DNA of 56,205 nucleotides from an uncultured Clostridia bacterium (GTDB lineage: Bacteria > Bacillota > Clostridia > Oscillospirales > QAKW01), in NCBI GenBank assembly GCA_944385895.1, contig CALWYZ010000016.1, positions 1-56,205 of the forward strand, written 5' to 3'. The notes beneath the pieces are model-generated. The model searched no databases. It saw only the letters and a list, made by a program, of their open reading frames with translations, and was not told where the DNA came from. This document shows, in pieces, positions 42,284 to 49,813 of this stretch (position 1 is the first letter of the stretch; each line of letters opens with the position of its first letter). Position numbers and translations under genes: made by a program.

Positions 42284-42895
42284 CTATCTGTAAATATAAT
42301 TAAAACCGTTTAAATCGTCCTGCTTAAGCCATCTCTTTTCTAAATCTCCATTATGCGTACTCTTATACATTGTAGCATCCACCGGATAATCAACATTTTC
42401 CAAGCCAAGCATATGACCAAATTCGTGCGTCATACAATTTTGAACGTCCAAACAAGTGGAACTGCCAGTATTATTCCACGGATAATCAGCATTTACAACA
42501 ATGTCGGCTTCTATTATATAATAATATCCGTCACTACCAAGCTCCGCCCATGCATGAGTTGTCATGGGAGCATTATCTAGCCCCTTTGATACTTTAACAA
42601 TAAGATTCTTATAATCTCTTGCTTCGTTGTCATAATTTGAATTGTGTTGTGTAGCAGAGTGATATAGTATAGTCATACCTGTTCTGTTATTCCATTGTCT
42701 AGAAGCATAATCAATTGCCCAACGTGTTTCTTGGGTAAAGCCGGACCAAGATTGGAATACAATGTATCTATTTTTAATTCCTCTGTTTTCTGTTCCATTA
42801 AATAATAAAATATTATATGACATCGCAATTAAACTTAAAGCAATACTAAACACTAATAAAAAGCATACACATAAAAGAATTTTTTTGATTTTCAC
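42284..42895 (-). CDS. Membrane-anchored matrixin-like metalloprotease
   Basis: This protein of about 203 residues has an N-terminal transmembrane anchor and a metzincin-like catalytic domain. The zinc motif reads CMTHEFGHMLGLENVD: His, Glu and His match HExxHxxG, but the third-ligand position, usually His or Asp, is Asn, with Asp two residues later. DATMYKSTHNGD fits the Met-turn. GTG 42895 is preferred because GGAGG lies ten bases upstream; another GTG at 42904 is too close. It should cleave extracellular proteins. Lipoprotein A follows directly. Confidence 0.8.
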   Translation of the reverse strand: MKIKKILLCVCFLLVFSIALSLIAMSYNILLFNGTENRGIKNRYIVFQSWSGFTQETRWAIDYASRQWNNRTGMTILYHSATQHNSNYDNEARDYKNLIVKVSKGLDNAPMTTHAWAELGSDGYYYIIEADIVVNADYPWNNTGSSTCLDVQNCMTHEFGHMLGLENVDYPVDATMYKSTHNGDLEKRWLKQDDLNGFNYIYR

Positions 42896-42936
42896 AAATT
42901 TCACACCTCCATGTAAAATTTAACGATATATTCAAA

Positions 42937-42948
42937 TTAATAAAACAT
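42937..42948 (-). other. Leader mini-ORF (Met-Phe-Tyr-stop)
   Basis: ATG TTT TAT TAA, preceded at normal distance by AGGAAGGTGA, lies between the promoter and the metalloprotease gene. A very similar element (ATG TTC TAA with AAGGAGA) precedes lipoprotein gene B, so it is likely to be conserved, not chance. Confidence 0.5.
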
Positions 42949-42988
42949 TGGTATCACCTTCCTACTTATGGAATATTTATCTATTAAT

Positions 42989-43017
42989 ATTATAGTCTAT
43001 TGAGAAAATTTTTTCAA
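42989..43017 (-). promoter_or_regulatory. Promoter of metalloprotease-lipoprotein A
   Basis: TTGAAA (43012-43017), a 17-bp spacer and TATAAT (42989-42994). The sequence from here to the repeat boundary at 43103 is AT-rich without a gene. Confidence 0.72.
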
Positions 43018-43102
43018 TGGATTTTATAATTTTCATCATATTTACCAAAAAGAAGCTGTTTTCAAATAATTTAAATAATATTTTTGTTTAGTTAATACAA
43101 AT

Positions 43103-43266
43103 AAAACCTGCTGATGAATTTCAGAACCGGAAAAACCCAGAGCAGCATCTGCAAATTTACAATAACAGCCGGCGAAACAGTTCAAGCTAACAACGATATT
43201 CTTATCCAGATAAAATGCCCCAACAGACCCACATCAATGTTTTTGCCTTTGCATATAATGGGATAA
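43103..43266 (+). pseudogene. 3' fragment of the ADP-ribosylglycohydrolase gene
   Basis: These 164 bp equal the last 54 codons of the glycohydrolase gene including its stop, but no 5' part, promoter or ribosome binding site is present. It is a by-product of the 637-bp duplication. Confidence 0.9.
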
Positions 43267-43270
43267 AAAA

Positions 43271-43311
43271 CAAACCTCCGTTTCGGAATATCATCCGAAA
43301 CGGAGGTTTTG
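43271..43311. terminator. Bidirectional terminator, copy 2
   Basis: Same 12-bp stem as at 41406-41446, now placed behind lipoprotein gene B. Confidence 0.88.
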
Positions 43312-43421
43312 ATATATTATTTCTAAAGCTTTTTTCTGTGGTCATCTTATTAAAAGATAACGCTTGTGTTGTAAACACCGTTACATATTACGGTTCAACA
43401 TGATCCAAAGCAAATATGCGA

Positions 43422-44145
43422 TTACTGCTGAGAATAAATTTCAAGCAAACGCTGTGCATCCTGCTCATCCTGCGAGCTGACATCGAGATTGCCGTCGCTG
43501 TCAATCGGGAAAATACCCAATCCTCCGACTATTTTATAGTTTTCGGTGTCGCCCTCAACAACAGACGGTCCTGCTGTTAAGAAAAGCAGATACTGTTTAC
43601 CCTCTTGAAGCTCAGGATCGTTTGAGCTCAGATTTCGGTCATCGGTCTTTCCGCCGATACGGCGTACACGAATATCGCCCTGCGCATCTCCTTTTATAAC
43701 TCTTTCACAGCTTACCACCTGATCCGTAAACAACGTGCCTATTACATTTTCTTCTTTGGTTTGGTCAGGAACTACAGTAAATGACTTCCCATCATACTTA
43801 CCTACAATAATTATATCTGCATCATCATACAGCTCATCAGCAGTCATCTCTATATTCAGCAAATCTATACTCTCTACTATATCTCCCGGCTGAGATGTCT
43901 TTTTATCATTATTATCCTCTCCGCCGTTCTGCTGATCGCTATCTTTATTCTGCTCCTTTTGATCAATTATATCCGACTGTGAATTTTTATTGCCGGATTC
44001 ATTTCCCTGATCATTTAAGCCTGCCGTTGTTTCCTGATCTGTTGATACATCAGCTTGTGCGTCAGTTTGATTTTTACATGCACATACAGTCAGCAACATT
44101 AGAATTACGGTAAACAATATTAACAGCTTTTTTTATGCTTTTCAT
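43422..44145 (-). pseudogene. Lipoprotein B gene, frameshifted at an A7 tract in the signal peptide
   Basis: The natural start is ATG 44145 with AAGGTGG upstream. In that frame translation ends after 23 codons. Removing one A from the A7 run (plus-strand T7 at 44128-44134) restores MKSIKKLLILFTV and a lipobox VCAC (Cys23), then an acidic linker and a C-terminal domain homologous to lipoprotein A; the last part is identical because of the 637-bp repeat. An in-frame TTG at 44117 would give 231 residues but a truncated signal peptide. It may be a pseudogene, phase-variable, slippage-rescued, or a sequencing error. No protease gene accompanies it. Confidence 0.75.
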
Positions 44146-44180
44146 ATCTTACCACCTTATATTTATTCTCATTTGACTTT

Positions 44181-44189
44181 TTAGAACAT
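44181..44189 (-). other. Leader mini-ORF (Met-Phe-stop)
   Basis: ATG TTC TAA preceded by AAGGAGATTCCA, between the promoter and lipoprotein gene B. The context GGAGATTCCAATGTTC mirrors GGTGATACCAATGTTT before the metalloprotease gene. Confidence 0.48.
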
Positions 44190-44225
44190 TGGAATCTCCT
44201 TCTTTCTATATATAATTACACTCTT

Positions 44226-44254
44226 ATTATAGTTTAGAAAAAAACGGATTGCAA
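44226..44254 (-). promoter_or_regulatory. Promoter of lipoprotein gene B
   Basis: TTGCAA (44249-44254), a 17-bp spacer and TATAAT (44226-44231). Confidence 0.7.
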
Positions 44255-44396
44255 TATTAATATTAAAATTTAATTATTTTTGTCACAATGCACAAAAAAG
44301 TAAGAATATATATGCAGTATATAAAAAAATTTTGGTTATAAATCATATATACGCCGCCTTGTTCAGGCGGCGTATATATGAAGCAGAATACAGGAG

Positions 44397-45272
44397 CTAT
44401 TTTTTGACTGCAATACCGAAATTGTTAAGCAGCGCTATTGCGAAAATGACAAGAATTATACCGACAGACGAGACGACACCGGGGATTTCATGAAAAACAA
44501 CCATTCCGGCAACAGTCGCCACCATAGGTTCAGTTGTTGCCATTATCGAAGCCTTTCCGGCATCGGTATATTTAAGCCCAAGGGTGTAAAGCAAAAACGG
44601 AATCACGGCTGTTACAAGTCCCATCAGCATAGTAAGCAAAATGCTTTGCAAACCAGACTGTGAAACTTTAGTCACAATCGTAAAGGGATTTATTACAAAC
44701 AAAGCCGATGCAGCCGCAAATATAAACGCCCACAACGTTACTGTATAGGGAGAATACTTTACAAGAGCTTTCTTTCCCAGAATACTGTAAGATGCATATG
44801 TAATTCCTGCCATCAGACCATAAAACAGGCCCAGAGGCGTCACACGGCCTCCTATTCCGGCTATAAGCACACAGCCTAAAAAAGCCAGTACAAGAGCGCA
44901 GGCAGTCCTGAGCGTTATCTTCTCTTTGTACAACACCGCAGATGCCGCCGTTACAAAAAACGGAGCGGTGTAAAGCAGTATTGCCGCAACAGACATTGAT
45001 GCGCTTGAAATGGCGCTGAGATAAAAAACAGACATCGCAAAAACTGATACGATACCAACAGCGGCAAGCAGCGGCAAGTCACGCAAAGCAACCTTAAAAA
45101 TATTTTTATCCTTTATGAGCATTATAACAGCAAGTATCAAAGCAGCCCATATTATACGCATTGCGGCAGCTTCGACGGTAGTAAACCCGAGTTTTTCCGC
45201 TCCTCGCGAAAATATTCCCATAGTACCCCAAAATGCTGCTCCGGAAATTATAAGTACAGAATATTTATTCAC
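44397..45272 (-). CDS. EamA/DMT superfamily transporter
   Basis: The protein (about 291 residues) has ten hydrophobic segments in two five-helix EamA repeats (first GAAFWGTMGIFSRGAEKLGFTTVEAAAMRI, second beginning GLFYGLMAGITYASYSILGKKA). Such carriers export metabolites or take up small molecules; the substrate is unknown. GTG 45272 follows GGGAGGC at normal spacing and matches the usual start of the first helix, so I use it instead of the TTG at 45317. A consensus promoter lies 90-120 bp upstream. Confidence 0.88.
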   Translation of the reverse strand: MNKYSVLIISGAAFWGTMGIFSRGAEKLGFTTVEAAAMRIIWAALILAVIMLIKDKNIFKVALRDLPLLAAVGIVSVFAMSVFYLSAISSASMSVAAILLYTAPFFVTAASAVLYKEKITLRTACALVLAFLGCVLIAGIGGRVTPLGLFYGLMAGITYASYSILGKKALVKYSPYTVTLWAFIFAAASALFVINPFTIVTKVSQSGLQSILLTMLMGLVTAVIPFLLYTLGLKYTDAGKASIMATTEPMVATVAGMVVFHEIPGVVSSVGIILVIFAIALLNNFGIAVKK

Positions 45273-45361
45273 AATAGCCTCCCGACTGACAGAATCTATT
45301 TTAACAGCAGGCGCCAATTTATTATTTTATCCGCCTGCATAAGCCTTAAAAAAACGATATA

Positions 45362-45390
45362 ATTATAGCACCGTAAAATTTGCTTGTCAA
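45362..45390 (-). promoter_or_regulatory. Consensus promoter of the EamA gene
   Basis: TTGACA (45385-45390), a 17-bp spacer ending TGC and TATAAT (45362-45367): fully consensus with an extended -10. The leader then carries GCAGGCG ... CGCCTGC, a possible hairpin. Confidence 0.8.
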
Positions 45391-45456
45391 AATAAATTGC
45401 AAATCAGCTTAAAAGCAGCACATACAAGCGTATCAATCCTACTCTACCGCGATGAA

Positions 45457-45483
45457 GTTAATTCTACCATTAGTAGAATTAAC
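45457..45483. promoter_or_regulatory. Inverted repeat upstream of the XRE regulator promoter
   Basis: GTTAATTCTAC and GTAGAATTAAC are perfect 11-bp arms around CATTA. It ends 12 bp before the -35 of the XRE promoter and has no T-run, so it looks like a protein-binding site. Confidence 0.6.
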
Positions 45484-45495
45484 TGAAAAAACGGC

Positions 45496-45524
45496 TTGAA
45501 AGCTGAATAACTATATGCTATAAT
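45496..45524 (+). promoter_or_regulatory. Promoter of the XRE regulator-lipoprotein pair
   Basis: TTGAAA (45496-45501), a 17-bp spacer and an extended -10 TGC-TATAAT (45519-45524). Confidence 0.75.
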
Positions 45525-45614
45525 TATTTTAATATGTATTATGTAAAAGTAATAAGTACGGTAAAAAGATATATGCCTCATATAAAAAAGAGCACGTGAG
45601 GAGGTGGCGATATA

Positions 45615-46238
45615 TTGGAAGATCTTAAAATTACCGTAGCAAAAAACCTCAGGGAGCTCAGAACTGCATCAGGTATGACGCAAAGCGATCTTGCAGAGCG
45701 TATAAATTACTCAGACAAAGCAGTATCCAAATGGGAACGTGGTGAATCCTTACCGGATGTACAAGTTTTAAAGTATTTGGCAGACATGTACCAGGTCAGT
45801 GTGGATTACTTGATCAGTGACTCTCACAGCCCGGCTATGCAGTCTGAAGATGCGCTGCGCATAATAAAAAAGAACAGACTAATAATTACTTTGCTTGCGG
45901 TGTCGGTGGTATGGCTTATAGCCACAATCGCATTTGTCTTGCTTGAGCTGATCGCAGACGCTAAGGCTCATGTATGGCTGTCCTATATTGTAGCCGTGCC
46001 GATCTCATGTGTTGTACTGCTTGTTTTTAATTCCATATGGGGAAGACATAAGCTCAATTTTATTATAATTTCGGTTCTTGTTTGGTCATTGCTGCTTTTT
46101 ATATGCCTGATTTTATATATCAAAAACATCTGGCTTATATTTGTAATAGGAATACCCGCTCAGATTATAATCGCTCTATGGTCTAGGCTTAAATTTACTA
46201 AAATAGGGACACTGATACATAGGGCTTCAAAAAAATAA
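45615..46238 (+). CDS. XRE family regulator fused to a four-helix membrane domain
   Basis: The 207-residue protein has an N-terminal Cro/CI helix-turn-helix (LRELRTASGMTQSDLAERINYSDKAVSKWERGE, residues about 13-46) and four transmembrane helices between about residues 85 and 195. It would be a membrane-tethered DNA-binding protein that senses an envelope signal. The start is TTG 45615, preceded by GAGGAGGTGG. It lies 33 bp upstream of a DUF1307 lipoprotein gene, which may be its signal partner or target. Confidence 0.83.
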   Translation: MEDLKITVAKNLRELRTASGMTQSDLAERINYSDKAVSKWERGESLPDVQVLKYLADMYQVSVDYLISDSHSPAMQSEDALRIIKKNRLIITLLAVSVVWLIATIAFVLLELIADAKAHVWLSYIVAVPISCVVLLVFNSIWGRHKLNFIIISVLVWSLLLFICLILYIKNIWLIFVIGIPAQIIIALWSRLKFTKIGTLIHRASKK

Positions 46239-46271
46239 TATTTATAAATTTATATATTTAAAGGAGAAAGT

Positions 46272-46742
46272 ATGAAAAAGACAACAGTAAAAATATTGAC
46301 AGCAGCAGTCTCTATCTGCATTTTATTATCTGTCTGCGCATGCGTTTCTGAAAATTTTGCTTCTTATACAAGTGAGCAACAAGTAAACGGAATAACAATA
46401 ACCGAAACATTGTCATTCAATGCAAAAGGCGATGTGATTTATCAGATCACCGATAATATAAAACTGGATTTTACCGGTTTTGAAGAAGAGGAAAGGACTG
46501 AGCTCAAAGATACCTTTAAAGCCTCTATAACCGACATATATTCAGCAATCGAAGGCGTAACTTGCACGGACGATATGACCGACGGGATATATACGATAAA
46601 CGCCGTGATTCCCTCACAAGAAGATATTTTAAACAAGATTGCTGAATCCGGGCTTATGCAATTTACAGGCGACAGCAAAGTACTGTCTTTAAGTGTTACC
46701 GGTGAATCTCTTGAAAAGAGCGGATATACTAAAACAGAATAA
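46272..46742 (+). CDS. DUF1307 (YehR-like) lipoprotein
   Basis: The 156-residue protein has a lipoprotein signal peptide (lipobox VCAC, Cys24) and a domain typical of DUF1307/YehR: GITITETLSFNAKGDVIYQITDNIKLDF, a helical middle and TGDSKVLSLSVTGESLEKSGY. Function of the family is unknown. AAAGGAGAAAG is the ribosome binding site. It is co-transcribed with the membrane-bound XRE regulator and ends at a terminator. Confidence 0.82.
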   Translation: MKKTTVKILTAAVSICILLSVCACVSENFASYTSEQQVNGITITETLSFNAKGDVIYQITDNIKLDFTGFEEEERTELKDTFKASITDIYSAIEGVTCTDDMTDGIYTINAVIPSQEDILNKIAESGLMQFTGDSKVLSLSVTGESLEKSGYTKTE

Positions 46743-46749
46743 TACATAA

Positions 46750-46780
46750 GACCGCAGATTATTTATCTGCGGTCGTTTTT
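46750..46780 (+). terminator. Intrinsic terminator of the DUF1307 gene
   Basis: GACCGCAGAT and ATCTGCGGTC around TATTT, followed by GTTTTTATTTT. The remaining bases to 46908 show no gene. Confidence 0.85.
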
Positions 46781-46907
46781 ATTTTCCGTCATAAAAATTC
46801 ATGCACGGTTTTTAATTTGAATTTCTGATATTACACATTCAAGCGTGGGTCACATCACGATACAAGCAAATGTTTTACTTTACATCCGTTATATTATAAA
46901 TTTACTG

Positions 46908-48068
46908 CTATGCATCGGATTTAACGTTAAGCAAGCAGACAGCGTGCGCGGATATACCCTCAAGAGCGCCGGTAAACCCCAGCTTTTCCTCTGTGGTTGC
47001 TTTTATGCTGACACAGTCCGGAAACACCTGTAAAGCTGCAGCTATATTTCTTATCATATTCGGTATATGCTCAAAGAGTTTCGGCTTTTGGGCAACGATA
47101 GTAATATCGCAATTACACAATTGGTACTTTCTAAACACCTTTTGTGCCGCGGTCTTTAAAAGTATGATACTTGATATATTTTTATATTTATCGTCACTGT
47201 CCGGAAAAAGTGTTCCTATATCTCCCATTGCCGCCGCACCAAGCATTGCATCAATAAGCGCATGGATCGCTACATCAGCATCGGAATGGCCGGCAAGACC
47301 GAGACTAAAATCTATCTTTTCACCGCAAAGCCAAAGCTCACGGCCTTTTTCCAAACGGTGTACGTCATAGCCGTGTCCTACACGAACGCGGGAAATGCCG
47401 CACAGGCGGGAACATATTTCCAAATCTTCCTTAACTGTTATTTTCAAATTATCCTCTCTTCCGCATACTGTATTTACAGGACGGCCGAAGTATTCATAAA
47501 CCGAACAGTCATCGGTAAAACGGAGGTCTGTCAAAAGAGCTTTTTCGGAAAGTTCAAGATATTCAAGACGATTAAATACCTGCGGGGTCTGGATACGCAT
47601 AAGTTTACTTCTGTCCACGGTTTCTATTATACAGCCTTTTTTATCAACCCGCTTTACAGTATCAGTCATGGGTACTCCCAATGCCGCAGCGCCGTATTCA
47701 AAGGCTGCCTGACACACAGAATCTATATTTTCCGGCCGTACAAGAGGACGAGCGCCGTCCATAATCGCAACATATTCACACTTTGCAGCCAAAACTCCGT
47801 TCCTTACGGAAACGGCACGTTCCGGACCGCCTGAAGTCAAAAAATACGGCTTACCGATGCCGAATTTTTCAGACAATTTCCGGATACGTTCAAAATTGTC
47901 CTGCTTTGATACTATAACTATTTCGTTTATATATTTGCTTTTACAGCATGCAGCAAGAGTCAGGATAATAACGGGCACTCCGTTTATACTTGAAAAAATT
48001 TTATCTATACCGCCCATTCTGGTAGAGCTGCCCGCGCATACTACAACTGCACTGACGGATTTATCCAT
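46908..48068 (-). CDS. ispDF: Bifunctional IspD-IspF isoprenoid enzyme
   Basis: The 386-residue fusion catalyses two steps of the MEP pathway to isoprenoids. Residues 1 to about 225 are IspD (CTP:2-C-methylerythritol 4-phosphate cytidylyltransferase: VVCAGSSTRMGGIDKIF, DGARPLV, RIQTPQVF). From about 230 it is IspF (2,4-cyclodiphosphate synthase: RVGHGYDVHRL with the zinc Asp and His, GHSDADVAIHALIDAMLGA, GDIGTLFPDSD, KATTEEKLGFTG). GGAGGTTTT precedes the ATG. It follows the carD gene, a neighbourhood shared with other Firmicutes. Confidence 0.96.
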   Translation of the reverse strand: MDKSVSAVVVCAGSSTRMGGIDKIFSSINGVPVIILTLAACCKSKYINEIVIVSKQDNFERIRKLSEKFGIGKPYFLTSGGPERAVSVRNGVLAAKCEYVAIMDGARPLVRPENIDSVCQAAFEYGAAALGVPMTDTVKRVDKKGCIIETVDRSKLMRIQTPQVFNRLEYLELSEKALLTDLRFTDDCSVYEYFGRPVNTVCGREDNLKITVKEDLEICSRLCGISRVRVGHGYDVHRLEKGRELWLCGEKIDFSLGLAGHSDADVAIHALIDAMLGAAAMGDIGTLFPDSDDKYKNISSIILLKTAAQKVFRKYQLCNCDITIVAQKPKLFEHIPNMIRNIAAALQVFPDCVSIKATTEEKLGFTGALEGISAHAVCLLNVKSDA

Positions 48069-48104
48069 AAAACCTCCAGCATTATTTTTCAGTAATTGTT
48101 TTTA

Positions 48105-48578
48105 TCAGAACTTGCTTAAAATCTCTTCAAAAACTTCCGACGTGTCAGTTTTCAAAGCGGCATTGAGCTCGGAACAAAGTATACTTTTTGTCAATATAAA
48201 CATTTTTCTGTCACTTGTCGACAGTCCATGTTTCTTTTCACGGATTATAAGCCCGCTGAGCACTTCAGCCACATTTTCTACCGTTCCCGATTTCAGTTTA
48301 TCAACGTTTTCCTTATAGCGTTTGTTCCACGGTATATCAATATCCTCTTTTGCATTATCAAAACTGTCTATTATTTGTCTGGCATGTTCCCTGGAAACAA
48401 TCGGACGCAGCTGAACTCCGGAACTGTTTTCAACAGGTATCATAAGTGTAATGTTTCCGCTGAATATTTTCACGCGGTAATACAGAATATTTTTACCGTT
48501 GATTTCCCGGCCTTCAATAGATTCGATAATTCCCGCCCCGTGCATGGGGTAGACAATTTTTTCACCTACTTTAAACAC
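48105..48578 (-). CDS. CarD family transcriptional regulator
   Basis: CarD/CdnL proteins bind RNA polymerase beta and stabilise open promoter complexes, notably at rRNA promoters. The 157-residue protein has the Tudor-like RNAP-interaction domain (FKVGEKIVYPMHGAGIIESIEGREINGKNILYY) and the helical C-terminal domain. The start is GTG 48578, with CGGAGAAAA ahead. It lies 36 bp before ispDF on the same strand. Confidence 0.93.
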   Translation of the reverse strand: MFKVGEKIVYPMHGAGIIESIEGREINGKNILYYRVKIFSGNITLMIPVENSSGVQLRPIVSREHARQIIDSFDNAKEDIDIPWNKRYKENVDKLKSGTVENVAEVLSGLIIREKKHGLSTSDRKMFILTKSILCSELNAALKTDTSEVFEEILSKF

Positions 48579-48781
48579 TTTTTTTCTCCGTTTCTGATAT
48601 TAAAAACACCTATACAAATATCGCCTCATTTACAAGACCGATTTACATTTAACAGTTAAATTATACTACATTTTTAAAAAAATTGCAAGAAATTAAATTT
48701 CAAATTTCAAAAATCACTTGAATGTTGCCGCCTTCATGATATACTGTAGTAGTAGTTTTTCAATAAGCGGGGTGAGGTTTT

Positions 48782-49561
48782 TTGGGTAAGTTTAGCGGTA
48801 TTCTGATATGCTCTGATATTGACGGTACTGTAATTTCTAATTCCGATTATGAAGGTATATTCAAAAAAAACAGTCAAGCGGTAAAATATTTTATTGAAAA
48901 CGGCGGCAAATTTACATTTGCAACTGGACGATATGCGTTTTATCTTGAAAGCAAAGAATTCAAAACACTTATAAACGCACCTGCTTGCGTTTTCAACGGC
49001 GCTGTCGTTTACGACTACAACAGCAGAAAAATCATGCGTGAAAAACGTATTTGCCACCCATTATCAACACTTATAGGAATAGCAGACGGATTTAAAGACA
49101 GTCTGGTACGCGTAACTGCATCATTTGACGCAAATGAAAGATCTGTGAATGATCTGACGGACAGTATGTTGAATGAATATGCAGATAATTTTCCGTTAAA
49201 ATGCATATATGTGTTTGACTCTGAAAAGCACGCGGATCAGTTCAAGGCAGGTCTGCTTGCTGACAAGAATTTTGATGACTGCTATGTTTCAAAGTCATGG
49301 AATATCGCAGTAGAAATGACTGATATAAATGCCACAAAAGGCGACGCCGTACAATTTATAAAAGCCATTACCCATTCACATACGCTTGTGACTATCGGCG
49401 ATTATGAAAATGACGTTCCCATGATACAAGCAGCGGATATTGGTGTCGCTGTCGGCTCTGCCTTACCTTCTGTCAAGAAGGCAGCCGATGTTACTGTATG
49501 TTCATTTGATGACGGCGCCGTTTTTGAACTCATTGATTTGCTTGATAAAAAATTCATCTGA
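48782..49561 (+). CDS. Cof-type HAD family phosphatase
   Basis: The 259-residue cytoplasmic HAD hydrolase has motif I SDIDGTVIS (nucleophile Asp), TFATGRY (motif II), the C2-type cap, and the last motif IGDYENDVPMIQAADIGVAVG (motif IV Asp pair). Substrates of this group are usually sugar phosphates or nucleotides such as FMN. The start is TTG 48782 after GGGGTGAGG. A terminator follows. Confidence 0.9.
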   Translation: MGKFSGILICSDIDGTVISNSDYEGIFKKNSQAVKYFIENGGKFTFATGRYAFYLESKEFKTLINAPACVFNGAVVYDYNSRKIMREKRICHPLSTLIGIADGFKDSLVRVTASFDANERSVNDLTDSMLNEYADNFPLKCIYVFDSEKHADQFKAGLLADKNFDDCYVSKSWNIAVEMTDINATKGDAVQFIKAITHSHTLVTIGDYENDVPMIQAADIGVAVGSALPSVKKAADVTVCSFDDGAVFELIDLLDKKFI

Positions 49562-49588
49562 TATATAATTCAATATTATAGTTAAAAT

Positions 49589-49622
49589 GCCCAACGTCTG
49601 CAATTTACGTCGGGCTTTTTTT
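49589..49622 (+). terminator. Intrinsic terminator of the HAD gene
   Basis: GCCC-A-ACGT pairs with ACGT-C-GGGC (one internal mismatch) and is followed by T7. Confidence 0.78.
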
Positions 49623-49694
49623 AATTTTAAAGCCTTGATTTTTGTGCAACATGACTGAATTTATCGTGATGTAAATCGTTTTTTGGTGTAACTA

Positions 49695-49723
49695 TTGAAA
49701 AATCATATAGTGTGATATATAAT
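49695..49723 (+). promoter_or_regulatory. Promoter of the EF-G-like gene
   Basis: TTGAAA (49695-49700), a 17-bp spacer and TATAAT (49718-49723), 90 bp before the ATG. Confidence 0.7.
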
Positions 49724-49813
49724 TAAAACAATGTATTAAGATGTTATAAGAATATCAAACAGTTATTAAATCATAAATTTATTCAAATCATATATGCAAA
49801 GGAGTTAGTACAA

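Larger units (their letters stand above)
43103..43739. repeat. 637-bp direct repeat, copy 2
   Basis: Second copy of 41238-41874. It carries an orphan 3' fragment of the glycohydrolase gene, the same terminator and the 3' part of lipoprotein gene B. Absence of visible differences implies a recent event. Confidence 0.93.

Noticed and set aside
41350..43403. Two identical plus-strand frames of 62 codons (41350-41538 and 43215-43403)
   Set aside because: They lie inside the 637-bp repeat, overlap the end of the glycohydrolase gene and cross the terminator. They are identical only because the DNA is duplicated; no ribosome binding site is present.
45273..45361. GCAGGCG ... CGCCTGC hairpin in the EamA leader as a riboswitch
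   Set aside because: Short stem, no terminator after it and no recognisable aptamer sequence.
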